Of a stretch of DNA of 64,000 nucleotides, positions 51,516 through 63,805 are shown piece by piece; the stretch's first letter is position 1; the number at the start of each line of letters is the position of its first letter. Location of the stretch: positions 1 to 64,000 of the forward strand of contig CAJNYU010000027.1 of NCBI GenBank assembly GCA_905331475.1, given 5' to 3'. A model generated the notes under the pieces. The model was not told the DNA's origin. It was given only the letters and a program-made list of their open reading frames with translations, and ran no database searches. This DNA comes from Rotaria socialis. Lineage: Eukaryota > Rotifera > Eurotatoria > Philodinida > Philodinidae. The position numbers and the translations under genes are program-made.

Positions 51516-53103
51516 GCACGATGTCTCTCGTAGACAAAACAAAAGCACCAGTTAATTAGTGACTCATGATGAAATTGAACGAAAACATGTTTTCGTGAGT
51601 ATTAACATGACAAGTGAGTAGTCTGCGAATACGATGACAAATCATCGTTGAGATGTAGTACTAATATTCCATTGCTTTGTACAGACCTTCTTTTTATCGA
51701 TACTATCTTTTATTAAATGAATTAGAATTGTAATAAAAAATATGCATGATTCATATATGCACAAACGAAACTAATTATTTGCTCTAGTTTTCGTACAACA
51801 AAAAAATATCATCACAGTCCCACCTTTGAGATTTTATAGATTTTTATACTCAAGCCAGAGACAGTATAGGTTTTTGATCTACTGATAGAATTCAAAATGC
51901 TAGTGATTTCCCGTATGGTTATAAAGTCGGATTCAATACTAGAAGATGCAATCGTGAGTAAACATAGAAGAAAAGTACAACTGAATCTGTGCTTATAGTA
52001 AGTACTACAAAAAATCCTCTTGAAAAAATCTATTACTTTTGCCATTGATTTCTTTCAAAGCTTGTACACCATGCTGAATAGGCAAGAACAATAGCATTCT
52101 TCCTTTCATATCCAAGAGACTGTTTTGACCTTTATCACTATTGATGTCATTGTGCATTTGAAGAAAAATGTACTTTTGGTTTGTCTTTTTACATGCGGGT
52201 ATAGATTCTGAATCGAAGAGAAGAAATTGACAATATTTTTGAATCGAAATATGAGATCGAAGGGTAGTAATTCGTTTACTTGGACAATATCAGACAGAGA
52301 AACGAAGAATACAAATAGACTTAAAAAAGTCAACCGTGTGAGTTGCAAGCTGTTTGAAAAAGATTAAAATTCATATTCATTCTTCGCATCTTTGATAGAA
52401 AAAAAATCATCTACCAATTTAATAGAAGACAACAGCAGTTTACAAGAACGAAATCATTACTATTCAGAATTATGTTAACAATATAATTTTCGATCAATCA
52501 AATCAAGTCGAAACTGTTGAGTTAACTTACGAAATCTCTGGCAATCAGATGACTAACATTCAAATATCTGATATGTGTAAATTGAGTTGTAAGCAAAACC
52601 GAGAAGATTGTCTACTCAAGCCAAATGAATTTTTATTTCAAAAGTTTGAATGAAATCTAGTTGAATTGTTGAAGACCAAAAAATTGTGCATCGTTCTTTC
52701 TCATATTTTCAGATATCGAAATTTTTTATTAAACACCAATATCTACCTTTTCCGTTTATAAATTAAACACTTCACTTTGTATAGTTAGATGCCAAATCTG
52801 ATTTGATATCATTTGGGGTTTGTAAATTTCAAGGTTACCATTATGAAATTACCTTATTTTGAAACTCGAAGATATCAGTTTTCACATTGCCAAAAGTCTT
52901 TATATTCTATAAATAATATTTTTAGATCATGTAATTCAAGTCGGCCAAACACTCGATGCAGAACTTTACATTAAAATATCTGTTGACATGTTTTCAATCA
53001 TCCATCTGTTGTCGATGTTTCTCTTGCTGAACATTTTAGATTCATACAACTATGGATCTCAGTATCGAAAAATGAAGAGAAGGATTGCGCGTTCAATAGG
53101 GTG
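51516..53103. other. intergenic, no gene seen
   Basis: AT-rich; short minus-strand frames at 51812-52348 are hydrophobic but lack any recognisable motif or splice partner. Nothing else is supported. Confidence 0.45.
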
Positions 53104-53175
53104 GCTCTCCGGCGGGGATTGAACCCGCAACGTTTTTGTCCTCATCAAAATAATCTACCATTGATTTACAAAGCG
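53104..53175 (-). tRNA. tRNA-like sequence (anticodon-loop triplet GAG), possibly a pseudogene
   Basis: Read on the minus strand, 72 bases fold as a class I cloverleaf. D stem AATC/GATT; anticodon stem TTTTG/CAAAA with loop ATGAGGA (U33 present, triplet GAG); five-base variable loop; perfect T stem GCGGG/CCCGC with TTCAATC loop. The acceptor stem CGCTTTG/CGGAGAG pairs 6 of 7 with two G-U. The B box is good (GGGTTCAATCC). GAG would read Leu, but Leu tRNAs have a long variable arm and animals use AAG, so identity is doubtful. A T5 run follows near 53067. Confidence 0.5.
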
Positions 53176-53704
53176 AAGTAATCGACACAACATAGCCTTC
53201 TCTGTCTGAATTCTATTTAAAATCCATTATTAGCGCTGTATACATGTTCGTGTTGTGCAATTACATGGCGTAGCCGTCTTTTTTTTCTGTAGCATCACTA
53301 CTTTCAAAGGTTATTAATTCTATAGACAAGTGTACATATAGTACTGTATTACTTTTTTTTTGGTTTATCCTTTCTATTGAAAATTTAATCATTATTCAGG
53401 CTGAACTGACATGTATCCATCGACTCTAATAATGAAAAATACAGAAGTATTGCATTGTTGCCAAAGGAAATAGTTGCATATATGCTGTAGGTATTTCAAC
53501 TATGTTACTGACATCAACGTAAAATGAAAGGAACAATTTTTCGTGTTGGGATGGTCCTGTGACGTCAATACACAAATAGAATAGATAAAAATCAAAACAT
53601 TTTACTACATATCTATATTTATTAAGCAATGTCTTTACAAAATAGTACACACGTGCATTGCTATTATTTCGATTCAGTTTAATATATTATATAAAAAATA
53701 AACT
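53176..53704. other. intergenic, 3' side of AMPK beta gene
   Basis: AT-rich; no gene supported. Confidence 0.5.
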
Positions 53705-54724
53705 TTAGTTTGGTTTATAGAAACAGGTTGTAACAAATTTTTGTTTATATCGAATTGTTGTACTTAATATCATAATGCCGTTCTAAATGATGTTAAAGAA
53801 AAATTAAAATTTTCTATAGAATCCAATCGTTACTTGAATTGATAAAGCATATAAATGTCGAAGCATGACAGTATTGGGTTCCGGAAGAACATCAGGATCA
53901 CACTAGAAAAATGAAGAATCAATTTATAGAATGTTATTTACGTAGATCGGAGTAGTCATCAGACATTAGCAGGCAATTTTTGATTGAGAAGAATATTAAG
54001 TAGATGAGGTGGAATACGAGGGGGTGGTGGTTGATCACTTTTTATAAATTGATTGTTTACTTCTTGCGTCCATACATTGGATTTACGATGAGAAAAAAAA
54101 GTTCGTTCTAAATAATTATTTACTTTTTGATCATTCGCGGTCACATAAAGAAAATGTACACGACCAAATTTTGCATGGCATTCAATTGTCTTGAATCAAA
54201 TCATAAATTTTTCATATTCAAATTCACTAAGCAGAACTCAAACTTACTTCGTTTGGGATAAAACGCGATCGTCCATTAACTAAAATTCTATAATAATGGC
54301 AACCATGTTCGATTCGAATACGTATGCTAAATTCACCATTTCTATAATTTTAATGAAAGAAAAATATCTCCCAAAAAGCAACTTCAACATACAACTTCGC
54401 CATTTTATGTTCAATCCAATCCGTAAAAGTGCCTGTAACACTTGCATATGCATCAAAAGGTAAAATCGGTATTGAGAAAGTAATCAATGATGAATCAATT
54501 GTGAACGCTGCTGTATTGAATTCATCAAGTGGTGGTGCACTTTTTGTTGAAATCTGATAAAATATTAAACTATAGCTCAAAATGGATAATTTCGAAATTA
54601 TTCATACGCGTCTTTCTCGTTGAAGAATGGTTACTAAACGTTCATTGTCGGTGTCATGTTTATTGAAACCAACACATTCACTAGGACGATGTTGACGTTT
54701 TGGGCAGGTTTGATGATTTCCCAT
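53705..54724 (-). CDS. PRKAB: AMP-activated protein kinase beta subunit
   Basis: Six exons: 54724-54608, 54553-54393, 54341-54248, 54189-53965, 53902-53834 and 53782-53705; 744 coding bases, 247 residues, every junction GT-AG and in frame. Starts MGNHQTC, the N-myristoylation pattern typical of AMPK beta. Residues ~70-120 form the glycogen-binding (CBM48) domain (VTGTFTDWIEHKM then GCHYYRILVNGRS). The C-terminal domain that binds alpha and gamma is well conserved: IPPHLLNILLN, CDPDVLPEPNTVMLRHLYAL, and the final strands NGIMILSTTIRYKQKFVTT. The CBM is divergent: aligned with vertebrate beta1, the Ser108 position is Leu, Lys126 is Arg and Trp133 is Ser. The scaffold function should be kept, whereas glycogen binding and Ser108-dependent activation are probably weakened. 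Confidence 0.92.
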
Positions 54725-55133
54725 CGTTTATTCACGTTCTTTATTCTGACTCTTTTTATGTTTTCTATACATATATATGTATATTCTATTGGTATGCAAA
54801 ATTTATGAAAAAGAAACGTGATGAAACGCATCAACGTATGAAATTCATTTATCGTTCGTAGGGATCTTTTCTTAATGAAAATATTTTTGGAATGTTTTTA
54901 CGCAGTTTAATTTCATAATGATAAATAACATCATATGATATATTATTATTCTATCGATGAAGATTTTAATAGGTGTTAAAAAAATTATTGAATAAAAAAC
55001 CTATTCGAATTTTCAATGAGACACATAGAAATCGACTAACATGATGATGATGACCTTTTTCGATTCTGTAAATATCTACAGAAGAGAATTAATGCTATAC
55101 ACTTTCTTTTTGTTTTGCATTTATAAACAAAAT
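54725..55133. other. divergent intergenic region
   Basis: About 400 AT-rich bases between the AMPK beta start (-) and the first cysteine-rich gene (+); probably holds both promoters. No specific site assigned. Confidence 0.4.
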
Positions 55134-55457
55134 ATGCAAATGAAAGTGATCTTCATGTTTTGTATTATATTACACTTAAAGGATGTTCAAACGAAAAAAT
55201 TATGCCATTGTAATTGCTGTAATTCAACTTCATGCAATCCAGCATTTGTCGTCGCAATAAATGTTGGCGAAATTTGTAATTCAACAACATGCGACCTTAG
55301 TGCTTGCTTTATGTTTAATGGAACACGCTGTCCCATGATTGGTTCAGATGGTTTAGGTGATCCTGTTTGCGCTCATGCTTATACCATTTTTCATGGTTTA
55401 ACTTTGTTTCCACTTCTAATTACGTTTATAATTTTTGCCAAATTCTATCGCGATTGA
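55134..55457 (+). CDS. small cysteine-rich secreted/surface protein 1
   Basis: 107 residues from ATG 55134 (MQMKVIFMFCIILHLKDVQT; ATG 55140 is an alternative, and the frame is open further upstream). After the signal peptide comes a nine-Cys block with spacing C-x-C-x-CC-x4-C-x13-C-x4-C-x4-C-x7-C-P, starting CHCNCC, with N-x-S/T glycosylation sites. It ends in a hydrophobic segment (LTLFPLLITFIIFAKFY) that is either a membrane anchor or a GPI signal. The next gene at 55982 has nearly the same cysteine spacing and layout, which supports this one being real. AATAAA lies at 55490-55495. Function unknown. Confidence 0.72.
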   Translation: MQMKVIFMFCIILHLKDVQTKKLCHCNCCNSTSCNPAFVVAINVGEICNSTTCDLSACFMFNGTRCPMIGSDGLGDPVCAHAYTIFHGLTLFPLLITFIIFAKFYRD

Positions 55458-55981
55458 ACTTCGAAATCAAATGATTATTCCTATGATAAATAAATCGATC
55501 GAAGGAAAAATGATGCCAATGAAAATTTTAATCTTTGCTAGGATACATAGGAGACTAATCTTTTTCTTTACTTGACTCATTGATAATTAAATATTTTCAC
55601 CTGTGTACATGAAATATCCTCTGTAAATATACATTTTGGAGTATCTGATTAACTAAAATGATTGACAAAAGAGAAAAAATTTAAATATCAAAACATAAAA
55701 ATCATTATGTGATTCAACAACAATATTAATTTTCATATTTGCTAACTGATGAAAACTCAAGTCCCATATATAATGAATCGTCAAAGTCACTGCTGCCGTT
55801 GCCACTATTCGAAAACATGTTATTTATTTTCATTGAAAAATGGCCAAAATAGTTTTGGAGAATATGAAACGGAATCAAATTACCAAGAAAAAAAGAGTAG
55901 TAAGCTAAAAAAATGAAAGCATATATATCCCTTTTCAGTTATCGACTTCGATCATTTATTGCCATTTGACGTACTGATACC
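55458..55981. other. intergenic between the two cysteine-rich genes
   Basis: AT-rich; no other feature supported. Confidence 0.5.
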
Positions 55982-56293
55982 ATGCGTGTCTTAACTATAC
56001 TCCTTGTTTTCCTTTTGGGTATACAATTAACATTCGCCCAACGTTGTTCATGTTATTGTTGTGCATTACCTGGCTGTAGAACTACACTAATCGATTCTTA
56101 CGATGTATTTGAATGTACTAATCGAACATGCACAGTCGAACTCTGCATCGACAAATTTCATAGATTCTGCCCGCCAAAGGATGCTCCTGCAGGACTCACA
56201 GTAGCGAGATGTTCCGGTACTCAACAATTATTTTCGTCATTATTAATTGTCATTGGAATGACTTCAATTGCTTTAATGATTAAAAACCATTGA
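55982..56293 (+). CDS. small cysteine-rich secreted/surface protein 2
   Basis: 103 residues. Strong signal peptide (MRVLTILLVFLLGIQLTFAQ). Cysteine block C-x-C-x-CC-x4-C-x12-C-x4-C-x4-C-x7-C-P, beginning CSCYCC, one residue shorter in one loop than the neighbour at 55134. C-terminal hydrophobic tail (LFSSLLIVIGMTSIALMI) suits a membrane or GPI anchor. AATAAA at 56305-56310, 12 bases after the stop. A tandem paralogue of the preceding gene; family not recognised. Confidence 0.78.
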   Translation: MRVLTILLVFLLGIQLTFAQRCSCYCCALPGCRTTLIDSYDVFECTNRTCTVELCIDKFHRFCPPKDAPAGLTVARCSGTQQLFSSLLIVIGMTSIALMIKNH

Positions 56294-57643
56294 TAATTAT
56301 AAGAAATAAAAAGCGAGATTTTATTTTTAATGTGCCTATTTCGCCTAATTTCTTTTTTCTTCTTTTAAAAAATAAAACTTATTTATTAAATTATTGATTT
56401 TGTTTCTACTGCTAAAATTAATTCATGCCGTAGAGAATTTCGTTGTCTAGTTTTTTTTTCTATTGCTCTCGCTGAAATACAAATTGTTTTAATTGAAAGT
56501 AAAATAAATTGCCAGAAAAAAATGTTTTGTGTTTGCATTAATAATTCTAGTATTGAGTTTCTACTAATAATTGATTGAAGATTAAAAACAATATGACTTT
56601 TTCTTTTAAATGAAATTCAACATATGACAGAGAATAAAAAAGTATAGATGAAAATGCAAAAAAACAAGAAAGCTCAGCTGACGAATGGAACGATGCATAT
56701 CTCGTCTAAGGCAACTTTTACACAGTGAATTTTACTTTTAACTTCACTCCATGAACATGTTCGTTATAAAACAAAAAACGAACCTAACAATCATTACTTG
56801 GGAAAAAAATTGATTTTCGTGAAGTAGCGGAAGTAGGCCACCTTCTGGTAACTTGTGTACATTCAAATATTTGTGATAACATCAGAAAATTTACTTAATA
56901 ATTAATGAAATACGAGTTAAGTTATACAGAGTTTGAAATCAAGACTTGGATTCGAATGTGTGTCTCCAGTTTCTCATTATGATTAATTATAGGTGTTTAT
57001 TTTGCAGGAGTCAAATAGTCAATTCGAATTTTAATTTCAATTCGTTCCTATGATGTAACATTTTATTCGCTTTATCATAATAGTATCAATTGATGTTTCT
57101 CATAGATAATGAAATAATTATAATAAAGAATAGAATATTCCAAATAACAAAATAAAACTTTCTTTTAATGGCTTGAAAATCAAGCGACCATAGCTTTTAA
57201 TACATCAATATTAAATCAATGTTCCTAAAACACAATCTTCAATCGTGATCCCATATCATATACTAAGCTAATGATCATAAACTAAAAATCTACCCTTTGA
57301 TGTAAGATGTCGCTGCTGGTGTAAAATACGGTGATAGTTTTTCTTTTATATTCAATCTATTTTCAGATACATTTCTTCTTCTATTTAGTCCTTCAGAAAC
57401 GTCAGACGGACGTAATTTATACTTTAGAAACACAACATTATTGATATACAGTCTGTCATTGTATATAAACAATGCCATTTCGATGAGTGACGGAACTTAT
57501 TGCTTAGATGTCTATCATGGCCTGTTGCAAGAACACATGTGCAAGTTTTTTTACTGAAAAGTATTATTTAATATGAGTTTGAGATTATGATTAACGCAAC
57601 ACAGAGTAAAAAAAGAAGAAGTCCATGAAGAAATATCAGCAGA
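56294..57643. other. intergenic, no gene seen
   Basis: A minus-strand frame at 57290-57478 is open but shows no motif or splice link to the TPR gene downstream. Nothing else is supported. Confidence 0.45.
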
Positions 57644-60157
57644 TTAATTGATTTCAATTTTAGATAATGAACTATAATTATTAACAATAAATAAAAGTGA
57701 TGAAAATTGTATCGCTTTGGTATGTTCATTGCCGAATGTTGCTTGTACAATTCGTTGTGCATCTAAATAATAGGCTTTTGCTTCGTCTAGTTTTGCTTGT
57801 TGTTCACCTTGACGTTTTTGCTTTTGTTGATCAATTTCAACGACGAATTTCATACAAATATCACCTAAACTCGAGTAAACATCGCATACTTCAATATGAT
57901 CCGAACCTAATGTGTTTAAAAGTATCTGTAACGCTTGCTTTAAATGTATATAAGCTATTTTATAATCATTCATCATTGCATAGGCAAGACCAAGAGAATT
58001 AAGATACATGCCATATTTATAATGTTTATCATCAAATTCTCGTTTGATAATCATTAGTGCACGATTTATATAATCAATAGCTTCTTTATAATTGCCTAAT
58101 AGAAAGAAAAACAATGAAGTGCAAAATTTAAATAATAATAAACCTAGTTGATGTTGAACTTGGCCAATGTTATGTAAAATGTCTGCCGCTTCCGAATGTT
58201 GTGGACCAAGTGTTTTTTCAATCGAAGTTAATGCACGTTGATAAAGTCGTAATGCATCATCGAATTTATTTCGTTTACGATCGAGATCAGCTAAATTATT
58301 ATTATAAATACCTAATTTATAATGTTCTTGATCGTGACCAAACGTATCGTAGACTATTTCAATTGCACGTTTATAATGTTGTTCGGCGCCATCATAATCA
58401 GCTCGTTTCTTTAACACTAAACCCATTGAGTTAAGCACTTCGGCTACTTCTATATGATTTTTTCCATAGGCTTGTTCTAAACAAGTTAAAGCTTCTTTAT
58501 ATGTTGCTTCAGCTGTTTTGAAGTCGCCTTGCTAAAAACAAAACATAAAATTTTCCAGGTAATTTTTCGTACTAAAATTTTACCTACGCTACGTAAACCT
58601 TTAGCATTTCTAGATGAATCATCTACTCAATGTCAGCTTACAGAGACGTTTCTTTTTTTCCGACGGGAATGTTATAATATTCATGCACATGTTAAGAGTG
58701 TTCATATCTGACCGATGATTTATCTAGAATTTTTCAGATCAACATTGAGATTTCGTTGGTTCGAAATTTTTAGGTAAAACTTTTAATTTGACTGAAAAAA
58801 GGCAGCCCTTTACGAAGATTCTAGTAAATGATTTATAGACAAAATCTAAGTTTGAATACTCTTCCGGTAAGATTTTGTTTTTACTTTTCGATAAATATCG
58901 CCAACATTAGTAAGATATATTCCAATCGTTGGGTGTTGTTGTCCATAATGGTGTTTTGAAAATTTTAATGCTTGCTTAAGATAATCTAATGCTTCTGTAT
59001 ATTTGCCTTCTTTTTTATATAATATACCAAGATTGTTCATAATATCAGCTATCGACGGATGATTTGGTCCATAGAGTGCTTCAGCTTGTTTGAGAGATTT
59101 CAAGTAAAGTTCTCGTGCTTCATTATAATTACCTTTCTTACGATGAATATCTATTGATTTTAAAAAACAGTAAATGTTACTATTCAATAAATACAAGTTG
59201 GAAGAAAATATCTACCAGCAAGATTAGAAATAATATCTGACCATAATTTTGAATTATGATCAACAATCCTAAGCGCTTCATCGTAAGTTGATATTGCTTG
59301 ATCATACTTGACATCCAAGTAGAAATCAGAAAATTACATTTTTTCGTTTGTTGTTGTTGTTTTCTACTTACATCTGAACATTTTTTAGCGATTAGTCCAA
59401 GAGCATTAAGAATTTCAGCTTTCATATGTGAATCATCATCTGATGGCAATAAATCTAACGCTTGCGAAAACGCATCTTTAGCTTGTTCGTATTGACCTTT
59501 TTTCGATAGTAAGTGTCCTTTAGCAGAAAGTAGTTCAATACGTTGTGAATTAGATTTAACTAAGGTATAAGCTTTCGAATATAATTCTAAAGCTTTATCA
59601 TAGTGATTTGTGTCTTGTTCGATTTTTGCTTGAAGTATAATTAGCTCTTGTGAATTATCTTGATCTTTAATCATTTGCAAACATTCTCGTGCGCTATTAC
59701 AATCATGTTCATCGTAGAATAATTTTGCTAAATCAAATAAAACTTTATCGGTAATAAACGTTTTGCCTTCTTTAAAGCGCAATAATAAAGATCGTGATTC
59801 GTCTAGTTTTAGTCGCTGTTTATTAGCAAGTTTTTCAGGCGAATAAAGACACAAGCGTTTATGTTTCACTAAGTCGCATCTTGAAATTTTCAATGAACAA
59901 CCTTGTAGTGCGTTCGGACAATCGAATTGAAGATTGTCAACAAACCGTTGTAAGACAATATTTTTTAATAGGCTCTGTTCTGTCAATGTTGTTGATCGAC
60001 AGCGTGGACAATTTTTTGTTGGTTTTTTAAGCCACGATTGTATACATGAATAACAAAATAATTGATGACAACAAGGAGTTTCACGTACATCGGTAAGATA
60101 ATCACAGCAAATACAACATTCAATCAATCGTTGAATGTCATTTTTTGTTGCCGTCAT
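57644..60157 (-). CDS. RING / TRAF-type zinc finger / TPR protein, probable E3 ubiquitin ligase
   Basis: Five exons: 60157-59372, 59306-59216, 59150-58885, 58531-58144 and 58095-57644; 1983 bases, 660 residues, all junctions in frame. Residues ~14-55 are a C3HC4 RING (CCICC... CCHQLFCYSC... CPRC). Residues ~78-105 are a TRAF-like zinc finger (FDCPNALQGC... HKRLC). A helical TPR block follows from about residue 140. From exon 3 on the repeats are of the ~42-residue kinesin-light-chain/nephrocystin type (EARELYLKSLKQAEALYG-NHPSIADIMNNLG; EALDYLKQAL...; AEQHYKRAIE...). The 48-bp last intron has no stop and keeps frame, so it could be retained. Likely role: substrate-binding TPR scaffold attached to a ubiquitin-ligase head. 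No one-to-one orthologue is recognised. Confidence 0.85.
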
Positions 60158-62533
60158 GAGTAGTAACAGTAGGTAACAAGTGGAACAGAATGGAAAACGA
60201 CAATGGCAGAAAAAAGAGAACTATTGTATTCGAGAACACTTTAATTTCTTTTTCTTTCTGTTTGTGCTTCTCTCTTTTTCTAATATTTTACATAGAGTCA
60301 ATGAGTTTTGAAAAAAAAATATTTCACGCGTTTTTATTTACACGATTGCATGATACGTATCGCAGATTTTTGTGCAATACGAAAGACGTTGCCAAATTTC
60401 TTCTTTTGCTTTCTATCGTTTGTCGCAAAACTGCAGATAAATAAGCTGAATAAAGACGAATGTCAATACATAACAATGTAAAGCAAAATAAAAAAGCAAG
60501 GGATCATATGATTGAATACATAGATTGTCAAATTTCGTTTTGCATTTATTCATATTCATGTGTAACTATGTGCTAAAAAAAAAGAATTGTCTATTACCAA
60601 TATTTCACTGCAAATTAATATTGAGTATCAATAGATTTGACGTTCTTCTTTTTCGTAAATACGTTCTAAGAATATAATTATAAATGTTGATGATTGTCTA
60701 TATGATGGTCTTTTTAAAGCCTTCTTAACATATGAAATGAATGCGTGCATTTTTAACAAGCAAAAATTTTTTTATTCTCTTTTCAAACAATGTGCACAAG
60801 TATGTTAATCTTTTTGATAAAGCTACTGAACATTTTATTTCGTTTATCCCTCATTTTTGTATTTGATCATGATGATGATGATGATGATGATGATGAGCCT
60901 CCTCCTTTTTATTTTATATATACATTAAAATGCAACTACTTAACATTTCTATGTTCGTAAAGATTAAAGAAAAGCAAATCGTTCAATAGATTTTATTTCA
61001 TGAATAAAGTAAGTTAGTGATGACATTTATATAGATATTAATAGTAGATATCATGGCAAAATATAGATATAATTTCTTTTCTACGTGCATCTGTATATAT
61101 CAATTCATAAAGCCTTATATCAACATTATTAGCGTTTTGTGCATGCAACATATACTTCTGGATTATAGCTCGCGTGGGCAGTCGTTTTGGCTAAAAAAGC
61201 AATAACTACATGGTTGATAATTGTATTAATATAATATATTGATATAAGTCTAGGAAGATATCATTGTTTTTCTCTCTATAAGTTTTATTACACGTAACAA
61301 GGTAAGATAAAATTGAAATCTCTATGGTACGTTTTCAAAATTTTCATTTATGTAATAAAAGAAGTATTTTATTTTTAAATAAATAAGAATAAATTGATAA
61401 TCTCTCATATCTTGATTGATTTATACTTTTTTTATGAGTTTATTCTCTTTTCAATATCAATCCTTCTTGCATTATTATGATGCAGAATTATGTATATATA
61501 TATATATATATATTTTATATCTTCCTTCTTCTTTTTTTCTTCTCATTCACTCTATGCAACATTTTTTGTCGATCTCATTGTAATATCATAATCATAAATG
61601 TCTATATCTATATACGAGAAGAGAGAATACGCTCATAGTTACTTGCTTAAAATAGACATATATATGACAGTAAATAATTTTCTCATTATTCTAATCAAAA
61701 AGTTCTGAGTATAATAACTATATACAGATATTGCATATGTTGATTAATCTTCTTTCTTGTTTTCTTTTATCTATTTCTTCTTATTATTCTCTCTCTCTCT
61801 CTCTATCGAAAAAAAAGTCCATTTATATGTATTGATATTTTAATTGAAAACAAACTTGTTCGAGTTGTTTGAGACAGAGAATCGATATTATTGTTTCTTT
61901 GTATGCATCCATTTGTATGCTTATTCTAGAGACTATAATGCGCAATCAAAATAATATGTGCATAGATAGAGAAGATTGATAAAAGAAACAAAAAAGAGAG
62001 AAAAGAGTCAACAATGTTTTTATTGAATATAATTTATGCATTAGGAATAAGATAGATTTGGGTACTATATATATATACAACGTTATAGAAGTGCGGGACA
62101 AACATTTGCTCAGATCAGAATGCATATGTAAGTATTTGATTGAAATATAGAATAAATGAAATAATTACAACATTATGAATAATATCAATATTTCATCTTC
62201 CAAAAATTTAAAAAAAATACGAAAAGAATGCAGTTTTACTTCTCTTTTTTTTACTATAATTTTACATGAACTGGAATAGAAGTTACTTATGTAGTTGTCT
62301 CTTAAATTTCTTCATCAGAAAAAAATTTCGCAATCTCTAGGAAAATATTAAGTCGATATTTCCTTCACTAAGATGAACTTTAATTTACTAAGAAAAATAG
62401 AAGACAATAGGTCTATTGGATTGACACAATGATATAGAAAGAACAAAAACGCAGAGATCAGCTGTTGTTTTTTCTCTTATCAAATAATCAATCATTACGC
62501 GTCGATCACGATTTTTACTTTCTTTATTTTAGA
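60158..62533. other. long 5' region of the spalt-like gene, low complexity
   Basis: No coding exon recognised. Contains (GAT)n near 60869-60895, (TA)n near 61493-61513 and (CT)n near 61788-61803. It probably contains 5' UTR exon(s), the promoter and a first intron of the spalt-like gene, whose first recognised coding exon directly follows a TTTTAG acceptor at 62532. Confidence 0.45.
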
Positions 62534-63805
62534 ATGTCAAATAATCTTAATTCAGAATTAAATCAACTTCAACTACAATTAGCAGCTATTCAAGAACAAC
62601 AGCGCTCACAAAAACTTATGATTAAACAATTTCAACAACAATTGAAAACCTATCAACAACAGCAACAACAAGACGGTAAAATAGAATTCACAACTCTCCG
62701 TTCGTAAATTAAAATCTTCTGTTTTTGTTTGAAGTAACACCAATATCACCATCGGATGAAGATGATAATTATGATTCGCCACTTGATTTATCGTCAACAT
62801 CAATAAAATCCGATGAAGAACAAACAGGCTCGTTAATTGAATTTCAAATGGAATCTCATGAAGGCGAACCAGAAAATCCTCATATGTCTAAAGTTTGGGA
62901 TTTTGTTTTTAATTCTAAAATTAACTACTTACATATTTAGCTTAAAGATATGATTGAAAAACTTGAACGAACGAGCAATAAAAATGATTCAAATGAATGC
63001 GTAGTTTGTAAACGTATATTATCATGTCAAAGTGCGCTTAAAATGCATTATCGTACGCATACAGGCGAACGTCCATTTCGATGTCGAATATGTGCACGAG
63101 CATTTTCAACAAAAGGAAATCTTAAAACACATATGAATATTCATCGTTTAAATGATAATAATTCAGTAACCGATGAAAATATAACAACGACTGATTCCAA
63201 TGATGAATCACAGGTTCACGTTTTTTTACGTCCTAGTATTATAAATGAATTTTTTCTTTATAGAACAATGAAGATGAAGATCAACCACTTGTTAATATCT
63301 CATCGTTTTCATTATTTAATCCACAATTTTTCCCATTTCTAGCTGCAGCTGCAGCATTTAATCAAAAAACTAAAAGTGTAAATTCATTAACATGCGACGA
63401 GAAAAACGATACCGAAATTAATGTTGATGAAGCCAATCCCATAAAACGTTCATCATCGATTTCACAACATGTTTGTAGTATTTGTTCAAAATGTTTTTCA
63501 TCAGCTTCAGCTTTACAAATTCATAATCGAACACATACAGGAGAAAAACCCTATAAATGTGAAGTAAGATTTGAAGTTTAAGGTTGTTTAGAATCTATGA
63601 TTTTTTCCTTGATTTATTCTATTAGATCTGCGGTCGAGCATTTACAACAAAAGGAAATTTGAAAGTTCATGCTAGTACACACATGTATCGTACAAATTCA
63701 CCAACGATAACCAATGGAGGAAAAATACGTCATCATCAACAACAACAACAACAACAACGACGTCATGATTTTCATCCCTATTCTACAGTGAAAACTGAAT
63801 CTTGA
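62534..63805 (+). CDS. spalt-like (SALL-type) C2H2 zinc-finger transcription factor
   Basis: Five exons: 62534-62675, 62735-62892, 62941-63213, 63264-63563 and 63626-63805; 1053 bases, 350 residues. A Gln-rich coiled segment opens the protein ([20 protein letters not shown] and onward), as in SALL proteins, where it mediates dimerisation. Exon 3 encodes the first finger pair ([27 protein letters not shown] linker, then a finger ending [11 protein letters not shown]). Exons 4-5 encode the second pair ([29 protein letters not shown] linker, [20 protein letters not shown]). The S-x-ALxxH / TKGNLKxH pairs are the spalt signature. Exon 1 follows an acceptor, so coding may begin further upstream. 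The N-terminal repressor motif of vertebrate SALL is not seen. A (CAA)n tract near 63737 encodes Gln. Role by family: nuclear developmental regulator. Confidence 0.87.

Noticed and set aside
57290..57478. 61-codon minus-strand frame downstream of the TPR gene
   Set aside because: No motif and no splice connection to the TPR gene, which ends with its own stop at 57644.
60869..60895. (GAT)n run as a CRISPR-like or regulatory array
   Set aside because: Simple trinucleotide microsatellite; no CRISPR array exists in this eukaryotic window.
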